From a virus, in IMG/VR virus record IMGVR_UViG_3300017991_000013, positions 1 through 64,000 of that record: a DNA stretch of 64,000 bases, one strand, 5' to 3'. A program made the position numbers and the translations under genes. Every line of letters starts with the position of its first letter. Position 1 is the first letter of the stretch. Positions 47,813-54,253 of the stretch are shown piece by piece. The notes below the pieces were generated by a model. It ran no database searches, was not told where the DNA came from, and saw only the letters and a program-made list of their open reading frames with translations.

Positions 47813-49497
47813 TCAGGGAAGCGGGCGGCCTCGGAGACGCGACCCAGTGTCTCAGCGTCTGCCGCGCCTACAAGGCGGCGGGCTACGAGGTGACCTACTT
47901 CATCCTGGACTGGTACGAGAACTACGTTCGCCACTCGCCGGACGTCGACCGGGTGGTGGGCGTAGGGTTCCGTGAGCGGCGAGGCCGCGACCAGATGCTC
48001 GACCCGAAACGCTTCCCCTACCTGCTCTCCACGGGGATCGAGTTCGACGAGGTCGTAGACCTCTGGTGCCCGGTCAACTACTACGAGCGGGTCTGCCCCG
48101 GCCCCGTGGACAAGGATCGCATGGAGCTTTGGTTCCGCGCGGCCTCCGTTCCCTTCGCGGGGCTCGGGCGCTTGCAGTTCTCGGCCGAGGAGGAGAAGCT
48201 GGTCGAGGGGACCGTGCGCGGCCTGCTCGACTGGAAGACCGCCGACGACTACGTGATCGTGGTGCCCTACGCCACGGGGCGGGATCGTAGCTGGCCGCCG
48301 TCGCGGTGGCGCAAGGTGATCGACGGGTTGCGGGCGCGGCGCCAGAACGTCATCACATTCGTCGACAAGCCCAGCTTGAAGCGGCAGTTCCCGTTCCCTC
48401 AACTGGGCAAGGTGCCCTTCTGGGTAGTCGCCGCCGTGGTGAAGCGAGCCAAGCTGGTGCTGTCGGTAGACACCGGGCCGCTGCACATGGCGGGAATGAT
48501 GGGCGTGCCAACGATCGGGCTGTTCGGGTGCACCGACGGAGAGCTGACCTGCAACCCCTACCCGCGAGCACACTGGATTCAAGGTCGGGTCTGCGGGCCC
48601 TGCTACTACACGGTGCGTCGCGGCTGGTCTCCGAGGTGCCGCAAGGTCGGGTGCCGCTCCATGCTCCAGATCAAACCGCAGCAGGTACTCGACTACGTGG
48701 ACCGCGTGCTCAAGAACCTGCCAGCAGAACGACGAGCGGTGGACCGCAGCGGACTCGCGGTCTGCACGATCGCGTACAACGAGCCAACCCTAATGCGGCG
48801 GTGGCTGGAGTACTACTACGACAAGGCAGACGAACTCGTGGTCGTGTACGGACGGGTCTCGAAGTATCCGCGCGTGGAGAACGACGTCACCCCAAACATC
48901 GTGTCTCAGTTCCCCGATCCCGAGCACAAGATACAGCTCGTCGCTCGAAAGGTCTGGGACAGCAAGGCGGCCATGCAGAACGCGTGGCTCGACCGCTCCC
49001 GCTGCGGCGTGATCGCGTACCCCGACATCGACGAGTACATCGACGACGTCGAGGCTATCCGCGAGGTGTTCGAGAGGGGCGGCGTTTCCTCCGCGACGCT
49101 GCCGTTCCAGCACTACTACCGCGACACCGATCACGTCGTAGTGGGCGGGCGGTTCGACACGCAGGTAATGCGCGTGATCCGCAGGCAACACGGGTTCCGC
49201 TTTCGCGGCAGGTTCGACAGGTACGAGGGGCCCGGCGGCGCGTACCACAAGGCCAACTCTACCCCGCTGTCCGTGATCGTCCATCACTACGGGTACGCCA
49301 AGCCGCTGTCAGAGATGCGGGCCAAGCACGTCTTTTACTGCGCCCGCGATAACGGGGTGCACCGCGATAACCCAAACTGGTTCGCCGACGAGTACCCCAA
49401 CGAGCCCGGGGAAAAGACGCGCGTGGTGCCGGTCGGAACGTGGTGTCCGTTGCCGCCGTTCCGCGTGTGCAAGGAGAATATAAAGAAGCTGGTTTAA
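47785..49497 (+). CDS. Two-domain glycosyltransferase (GT9-like plus GT2-like), 570 aa
   Basis: Residues about 1-310 resemble heptosyltransferase/GT9 enzymes: IVREAGGLGDATQCLSVCRA, IVVPYATGRDRSWPPSRW, and LVLSVDTGPLHMAGMMGVPT with VDTG-x-H. Residues about 320-560 resemble a GT-A domain: LAVCTIAYNEPTLMRRWLEY and an acidic metal motif, AYPDIDEYIDDVE. The ATG at 47785 overlaps the end of the SPASM gene. A conserved-looking cysteine set (VCGPCYY, RCRKVGC) sits between the two. Probably adds sugars to a phage or host envelope glycan. Confidence 0.78.
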   Translation: MAERRQAAIVREAGGLGDATQCLSVCRAYKAAGYEVTYFILDWYENYVRHSPDVDRVVGVGFRERRGRDQMLDPKRFPYLLSTGIEFDEVVDLWCPVNYYERVCPGPVDKDRMELWFRAASVPFAGLGRLQFSAEEEKLVEGTVRGLLDWKTADDYVIVVPYATGRDRSWPPSRWRKVIDGLRARRQNVITFVDKPSLKRQFPFPQLGKVPFWVVAAVVKRAKLVLSVDTGPLHMAGMMGVPTIGLFGCTDGELTCNPYPRAHWIQGRVCGPCYYTVRRGWSPRCRKVGCRSMLQIKPQQVLDYVDRVLKNLPAERRAVDRSGLAVCTIAYNEPTLMRRWLEYYYDKADELVVVYGRVSKYPRVENDVTPNIVSQFPDPEHKIQLVARKVWDSKAAMQNAWLDRSRCGVIAYPDIDEYIDDVEAIREVFERGGVSSATLPFQHYYRDTDHVVVGGRFDTQVMRVIRRQHGFRFRGRFDRYEGPGGAYHKANSTPLSVIVHHYGYAKPLSEMRAKHVFYCARDNGVHRDNPNWFADEYPNEPGEKTRVVPVGTWCPLPPFRVCKENIKKLV

Positions 49498-49511
49498 TTT
49501 CAGCCGCTTAG

Positions 49512-49521
49512 GTATTATAAG
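49512..49521 (+). promoter_or_regulatory. Promoter-like GTATTATAA element before the replication genes
   Basis: GTATTATAAG shares the 8-nt core TATTATAA with the promoter before TerS. It lies in the 75-nt gap between the glycosyltransferase gene and the SNF2 gene, where a new transcript is expected. A -35 candidate is weak (TTTAAT, 49493-49498, 17-nt spacer). Good as a motif match, only suggestive as a promoter. Confidence 0.4.
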
Positions 49522-49572
49522 ATGATAGAGGGGATGACCCTCCAACAGTAGAACAGCAGAGAGGAGGAAACC

Positions 49573-51393
49573 ATGGCAACCGGACAGCATACGTTGACAG
49601 CCCGCATTGAGGTCACGCTAGGAACGGCAGACCGCTTGGCCATCGTGGTCAAGTCTGGCCCGCTGTTTACCGACACGGTCGACCTCATAAAGGGGTTCCC
49701 CGAGCGGAAGTGGTCCGCTCAAGACTATGAGTGGCGCGTGCCGCTCACCGAGAACAACGTCGCCTATCTCCGCTCGTACTTCCTCGAAGAGGAAATGGAG
49801 ATCGACGACGAGGCTCGGGTGGCCATATCCTATATTGAAAAGACCCGAGAGTTCGAGGAGAAGAAGGCGCGGCGTCGTTGGGAGTACCTCTTCAACGACA
49901 AGGTCCACGAGGTGCCGCACAAGTTTCACACCGAACCCTATCGTCACCAGACCGTCGCGCTCGATTCCATGCACAACGCAGAGTACTTCGCCCTCCTCAT
50001 GGAGATGGGCACCGGCAAGACGAAGGTCGTGCTGGACGAGGCGCTGTGGTGTGCGCGTGAAAGCGACGACCCCTACCGCGTACTGATCGTGGCACCCAAG
50101 TCCCTGCTGCTGAACTGGCGTGCCGAGATCGGAAAGCACCTGCCCGAAGACTTCCCCACGTGGGTGGGTCGGCTGCGTACCGGGGTGAAGGGCTTGGAGT
50201 TACTGCTGGACGGCGTCCGCTCGAAGGCTCGCCTCCAGTTCTACCTCGTGAACTACGAGCGGATACGCTCCATTCTCGAACCGCTCAAGAAGTTCAACTT
50301 CGATCTGTGCGTCCTCGACGAGTCCACGCGGATCAAGAACCCCAACGCGAAGCGGACGAAGGCCACGCACGAGTTGGGGCAGGCGTGCAAGCGTCGAGCG
50401 GTCCTCACGGGAACGCCGGTCACGAACAACGTGTACGACCTCTTCTCGCAGTTTCAGTTTCTCCAGCCCGGCAGCCTCGGGTTCAACTCGTACTACGCGT
50501 ACAAGAACCACTACTCGATCATCGAGCGGTGGAAGGCCGGAGAGCGTGGCGGGCAACGCGAGAAACTGCACGGCTTCAAGAACCTCGACGAGCTAAAGCG
50601 ACGGCTCTCTCGCTGTTCCTTCGTGGTCAAGAAGGCCCAGTGTCTCGACCTGCCTGACAAGACCTACACCACGCGGGCCGTTGAGATGACGCCGAAGCAG
50701 GCCGAGCTGTACAAAGAGATGGAGCAGTGGTTGATCGCGGCCCTCAACAAGGAGTTCCAGGACGCGAGCAAGACGAGCCACGCGGCGGCGACCATCGTCA
50801 AACTGCTGCGGCTCGCCCAGATCACCTGCGGCTTCCTCAAGAGTCTCGACGGAACCGTGACCCCGATCCCCGGCGGCAACCCGAAGCTCGACGAGCTGGT
50901 CTCCATTCTGGAGAATGACGTCGACCCCGACCACAAGGTGCTGGTCTGGGCGCGGTTCCGGCAGGACATCAAGGTCATCGAAGAGGCGCTGGCGAAGTAC
51001 AACCCCGTGGTGCTGCACGGCGGGATCAAGGCCGAGCAGCGTTTCGAGAACGCCGAACGCTTCAACAACGACCCGAGCGTGAGAGTACTTATCGGTGAGC
51101 CGTCAACCGGCGGCCTGGGTCTGAACCTCGTGGGTTCGGCCGAGCACCCCTGCACGACGACCGTCTACTACTCCAACGACTTCTCGTTGGAGAAGCGGTT
51201 GCAGTCAGAGGATCGGTGCCACCGGTCAGGGATGCACACGAAGAGTGCGGTAACCTATATCGACCTCGTGTGCGAGGATACCATCGACGAGAGAATCGCC
51301 ATGATCCTTCAGTCCAAGAAGTCACTGAGCGAGGCGGTGAAGGACCTCTCGACGATCAAGGAACTGCTGCTGGGAAAGCGGCGGACACAGTAG
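49573..51393 (+). CDS. SNF2-family helicase/ATPase with HARP-like N-terminus, 606 aa
   Basis: ATP-driven DNA translocase. The N-terminal FTDTVDLIKGFPERKWSAQD and YEWRVPLTENN resemble the HARP fork-binding domain of SMARCAL1-type annealing helicases. The motor shows Walker A EMGTGKTK (residues 144-151), the D249-E-S-T motif II in LCVLDESTRIKN, and motif III AVLTGTPVTNN. The C-lobe has HKVLVWARFRQDIKVIEEAL, GEPSTGGLGLNL and EDRCHRSG (motif VI). ATG after GAGAGGAGGAAACC. Fork regression or annealing at stalled replication is the likely job. Confidence 0.88.
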   Translation: MATGQHTLTARIEVTLGTADRLAIVVKSGPLFTDTVDLIKGFPERKWSAQDYEWRVPLTENNVAYLRSYFLEEEMEIDDEARVAISYIEKTREFEEKKARRRWEYLFNDKVHEVPHKFHTEPYRHQTVALDSMHNAEYFALLMEMGTGKTKVVLDEALWCARESDDPYRVLIVAPKSLLLNWRAEIGKHLPEDFPTWVGRLRTGVKGLELLLDGVRSKARLQFYLVNYERIRSILEPLKKFNFDLCVLDESTRIKNPNAKRTKATHELGQACKRRAVLTGTPVTNNVYDLFSQFQFLQPGSLGFNSYYAYKNHYSIIERWKAGERGGQREKLHGFKNLDELKRRLSRCSFVVKKAQCLDLPDKTYTTRAVEMTPKQAELYKEMEQWLIAALNKEFQDASKTSHAAATIVKLLRLAQITCGFLKSLDGTVTPIPGGNPKLDELVSILENDVDPDHKVLVWARFRQDIKVIEEALAKYNPVVLHGGIKAEQRFENAERFNNDPSVRVLIGEPSTGGLGLNLVGSAEHPCTTTVYYSNDFSLEKRLQSEDRCHRSGMHTKSAVTYIDLVCEDTIDERIAMILQSKKSLSEAVKDLSTIKELLLGKRRTQ

Positions 51394-51405
51394 AAGGAGT
51401 ACATC

Positions 51406-51837
51406 ATGCCTAAGGTCTGGGTAGTGAAGGCAGCGCACCACAACTTCAACGACGCTACACGGTTCGGTGATCTGTGTTACATCTTCACCGACAACAGCGA
51501 CCACCGAGACAATCCGGAGGGCGTAGCTCCACCCACGAAGGTATCGCCCTTCCAGATAGACAAGGTCTCCCTCGCGGTCCGGCAGTTGATCGCCGACGGC
51601 TTCGTGTCCGCCGACGACTTCCTGTTAATGAGCGGACCGGCGAGCATGATCGCCGCGACGTACGCGGAGTGGCTCTGGGCACTGGGAGAGGTGAAGGTCC
51701 TGCTCTTCCACGCCCGAGCGGGGGAGTACGTTCTGAGGACCGTGAGAGGACACGGGGATGGACAACTCGACAGCAGGTACGAAGCAAACGCTGATGGAGC
51801 TAATGAAGGAGGGCATGGCGCTCACGCTAACCGCTGA
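51406..51837 (+). CDS. Hypothetical phage protein, 143 aa
   Basis: Function unknown. A compact alpha/beta first two thirds (VWVVKAAHHNFNDATRFGDL; FLLMSGPASMIAATYAEWLW) and a low-complexity last 30 residues that overlap the next gene by 80 nt. ATG at 51406 after GAAGGAGTACATC. A small conserved phage protein that often sits in replication modules would fit this pattern; no motif is diagnostic. Confidence 0.5.
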   Translation: MPKVWVVKAAHHNFNDATRFGDLCYIFTDNSDHRDNPEGVAPPTKVSPFQIDKVSLAVRQLIADGFVSADDFLLMSGPASMIAATYAEWLWALGEVKVLLFHARAGEYVLRTVRGHGDGQLDSRYEANADGANEGGHGAHANR

Positions 51838-52285
51838 CGGTTTGTCAGAGGCGGTGGGCAAGGAAGACGAGACAGCGGGCAAGGTCGCGGAACTAGCGAA
51901 CCTGCTGCTCGTCATCCGGACCGCCAAGGAGTCACTCGACTCCGTGATCAAGGAACTCAACAAGAGCAAGCAGCACATCCAGCGCCGGTTCGTGGCGAGG
52001 ATGGAAGCGGAGAAGCTGGACCAGTGCGTGACGGCTGGCCACAAGTTCACGCTCAAGGCGAAGGGCTACTTCTCGTTGCCGCCGAAGAACCAGGCGATGG
52101 AACGCGCGGCCGTGATCAAGGCCCTCCGAGAAGACCCGCAGACCGCACCGCTCGTATACGACGACGTGGTCTCGCGGACACTGAACGCCTACTGCGCGGA
52201 GCAGCTGGAGAAGGGAGGTGAGATTCCAGACGGTATCCGTTCGTACATCGAGACAGCGGTTTCCATTCGACAGGTCAACGATTAA
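51758..52285 (+). CDS. Hypothetical helical protein, 175 aa
   Basis: Function unknown. Acidic N-terminal helices (KVAELANLLLVIRTAKESLD), then a basic segment (KSKQHIQRRFVARMEAEK), then a beta-helical second half (GHKFTLKAKGYFSLPPKNQAM). This resembles small phage replication/recombination accessory proteins encoded with SSB-like genes. ATG at 51758. Confidence 0.5.
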   Translation: MDNSTAGTKQTLMELMKEGMALTLTADGLSEAVGKEDETAGKVAELANLLLVIRTAKESLDSVIKELNKSKQHIQRRFVARMEAEKLDQCVTAGHKFTLKAKGYFSLPPKNQAMERAAVIKALREDPQTAPLVYDDVVSRTLNAYCAEQLEKGGEIPDGIRSYIETAVSIRQVND

Positions 52286-52299
52286 AGGAGCAACGCACG

Positions 52300-53070
52300 A
52301 TGGGCAAAGAGAAGAAGGAACTAGCGAAGACGGAGGGCGGTGCGCTGGCACCGCGACCCGATTACATCGGGGAGGGCAACGAGGGCATGGAGCAGATGCG
52401 TCCGCAGGACCTCGTCCTGCCGCGGATCAAGCTCCTGCAGGCACTGAGCCCCGAGGTCGCCGAGGGCGACATGAAAGCGGGGACCATGGTCAACACCCTC
52501 ACGGGTGAGGTCGTGGTGGAGAAGGACGAGACCATCGAGTTCGTCCCGGTTCAGCACTACCTGGAGTGGATCGAGTGGGCCCCGCGTTCCTCGAACCAGG
52601 GAATCATCGACCGCTCGCGGGACGCGCAGTCCGAGCTGGCCATGCGCTCGGCCGCCGGAGAGAGCGTCGAGGTAGACGGCCGCAAGAAGTTCGTGGTCAC
52701 CGAGTACCACAACTTCGTGGTCGCGGTGCCCTCGCTGGGGCTCGACGTTGCGGGGCTGATCGTGCTGTCCTGCAACCGCTCGTCGCACAAGCGCGGCAAG
52801 CAGCTACTCAGCTTGGCCCGCTTCCGCGGCAAGTGCCCGCTGTTCGCCGGGCGCTACAAGCTGTCGTCGACCCAGGAGACGAACAAGAACAACGAGTCCT
52901 ACTACAACTACGTCATCAAGAACGCTGGCTGGGCGACCGAGGAAGAGTTCGCCGCGCTCAAGCAGGTCCACGAGAGCTTGCAGCAGGTCACGGTGTCCAC
53001 CGAGCAGGAGGACGAGCCGGACGCTGCCGGTCCCTCGGGCGACAAGCCCAGCGGTGACGGTGACTTCTAG
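52300..53070 (+). CDS. SSB-like / phage DNA-binding protein, 256 aa
   Basis: Central beta-rich domain: PRIKLLQALSPEVAEGDMKAG, ETIEFVPVQHYLEWIEWAP, FVVAVPSLGLDVAGLIVLSC. A Lys/Arg-containing strand (SHKRGKQLLSLARFRGK) and an acidic disordered tail ending SGDGDF follow; the acidic tip with a final aromatic is like phage and bacterial single-strand DNA-binding proteins. It lies with helicase and primase genes. Assignment to SSB is from layout rather than a clear fold match. Confidence 0.55.
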   Translation: MGKEKKELAKTEGGALAPRPDYIGEGNEGMEQMRPQDLVLPRIKLLQALSPEVAEGDMKAGTMVNTLTGEVVVEKDETIEFVPVQHYLEWIEWAPRSSNQGIIDRSRDAQSELAMRSAAGESVEVDGRKKFVVTEYHNFVVAVPSLGLDVAGLIVLSCNRSSHKRGKQLLSLARFRGKCPLFAGRYKLSSTQETNKNNESYYNYVIKNAGWATEEEFAALKQVHESLQQVTVSTEQEDEPDAAGPSGDKPSGDGDF

Positions 53071-53178
53071 CCTCAACCTGTTGACGCGAGATTAGATACC
53101 TCGGGACCGCGGGGGTTCGCTGGGCGCTGGTACTAAGGGCGGGGAAGCCCAGCCGTCGGCAGACATCGGGAGTAGAGA

Positions 53179-53556
53179 GTGCCACGAAAGCACGAGCGCG
53201 ACTTAACCAAGAAACCTACGACGTGTGCCCTCGGCGGCTGCGAGAACCGCGGCCCCGAGAAGTGCCCGTTGTGTAAGCACTACACGCCGTCTCGTGGTTC
53301 GCGTTACTACTACTGCGCGAGGTACACCGCCAGCAGGGTCACCTGCGACAAGGATCACGACGAGTGTCAGACGTGCACTTACTACGAGGGCGGCGAGGGC
53401 TTCGGCTCTGGCCGTCCGAACTTCTCGGGTGTCGATTGGCAGGACCCAGAAGAGCGGGCCGCGTACATGAGGAAGTACATGCGCGAGTACCGCAAGCGCA
53501 AACGAGTGGAGCGCGAGAAGAAGCGTGCCGAGGAGGGAGCGACCGATGAAAAGTAG
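53179..53556 (+). CDS. Cysteine-rich zinc-binding protein with basic tail, 125 aa
   Basis: Nine cysteines occur in residues 16-71 with CxxC pairs (CPLC, CQTC) and nearby histidines, consistent with two zinc sites. The C-terminal 50 residues are basic and helical (YMRKYMREYRKRKRVEREK), probably nucleic-acid binding. The start is GTG at 53179 after GGGAGTAGAGA. It ends where the long inverted-repeat region begins. Confidence 0.55.
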   Translation: MPRKHERDLTKKPTTCALGGCENRGPEKCPLCKHYTPSRGSRYYYCARYTASRVTCDKDHDECQTCTYYEGGEGFGSGRPNFSGVDWQDPEERAAYMRKYMREYRKRKRVEREKKRAEEGATDEK

Positions 53557-53602
53557 TCGGGCGCGGGCACGTTTCTTCGCGGGTTCCAGCGAGCGTTCTG
53601 TT

Positions 53603-53839
53603 AAAATATATGCAACCTCTCCCCACATGGGCTCGCCCTTAGTTCTAAGGAAGGGGCGAAAGTCGAGTGTTAAAATAAAGGCTATCTGTCCCCGCTCTCT
53701 GATTCTCAGATTGACCTCAAAATCTGAGCGAGGTATGAGAGCGATAGGGGGTACAGATAGCCTTTATTTTTACAGGGTGCCCATCGGCGTTCTCAGAGTC
53801 GAGGTTTCAGAGATACGGGGGAGAGGTTGCATATATTTT
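53603..53839. repeat. Outer 22-nt inverted repeat pair
   Basis: AAAATATATGCAACCTCTCCCC at 53603-53624 is an exact reverse complement of 53818-53839. The two arms are 193 nt apart and enclose the inner 18-nt pair. Both arms share with the inner ones a TTAAAATA start and a C-run at the far end, so the two repeats are related elements in a nested head-to-head arrangement. Confidence 0.85.
53672..53770. repeat. Inner 18-nt inverted repeat pair with central hairpin
   Basis: AAAATAAAGGCTATCTGT (53672-53689) is the exact reverse complement of 53753-53770, extended imperfectly through CCCC and GCTCTC. In the centre CTCAGATT (53705-53712) pairs with AATCTGAG (53721-53728). As RNA this would form a long branched hairpin; as DNA it would be a cruciform-prone locus. 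Confidence 0.85.
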
Positions 53840-54047
53840 TACGGGTATCGCTCTCAGATCGCCCTGGCACTTTCAGAGGGGTATCAATCAGATATTTCGA
53901 GAAGTCGCGCCAGGATCAATCGAGCGAGCGGCAATCATGCGGGTAAAACGAAAAGAATGCGGGAATCTGCCAGGAGCGCGTGATTCTGCCCAGAGAGCGA
54001 CCGAGAACACGCGGCCGCAGAGAACTCAGGAAACGAGGAGGACCAGC

Positions 54048-54176
54048 ATGGAAAGACGACGCAAACGTCAACGAGTGAAAGGACGTCCTCCCCGAAAGGC
54101 GACTAGAGCGGCTCCTGGAGGGCACGGCATTTTCATTCGTCGACGTCGATGCCCTGTACACGACGTAACCAACTGA
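54048..54176 (+). CDS. Small very basic peptide, 42 aa
   Basis: ATG at 54048 is preceded by GAGGAGGACCAGC (a strong binding site) and followed by a 42-codon frame to TGA at 54174-54176. The peptide has 15 arginine/lysine residues and a few hydrophobics, so it would bind nucleic acid. It is the only gene-like object between the inverted-repeat region and the primase; coding status is uncertain. Confidence 0.42.
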   Translation: MERRRKRQRVKGRPPRKATRAAPGGHGIFIRRRRCPVHDVTN

Positions 54177-54253
54177 GAGATTTCCAGCAAACCTAGGGCG
54201 GCGTCTTTTCACTCGTGAGGGTTTCCGTCCTGTTTTCCTAGAGCCGAGGAAGC

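Larger units (their letters stand above)
53557..54047. promoter_or_regulatory. Non-coding region with nested inverted repeats (origin or regulatory candidate)
   Basis: No convincing gene. The stretch holds two arms, A (53603-53624) and B (53672-53689), their mirror arms B' (53753-53770) and A' (53818-53839), an inner hairpin, and iteron-like TCTCAGA copies (53704, 53791, 53852) with TTTCAGAG at 53805 and 53871. A smaller CCTTAG-TT-CTAAGG lies at 53637-53650. It is AT-richer than its flanks and lies immediately upstream of the primase-helicase gene, where an origin would be expected. Confidence 0.55.

Noticed and set aside
53081-53100. TTGACG followed by TAGATA as a promoter before 53179
   Set aside because: The spacing between the two hexamers is only about 9 nt, too short for a sigma70 promoter.
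53119-53153. Hairpin GCTGGGC...GCCCAGC between the SSB-like gene and the cysteine-rich gene
   Set aside because: A 7-bp stem with a 21-nt loop and no U-run is expected by chance in DNA this GC-rich; not listed as a terminator.
53525-53983. A 152-codon + strand frame across the inverted-repeat region
   Set aside because: It has no good start, an odd serine/arginine/glycine composition, and runs through the palindromes.
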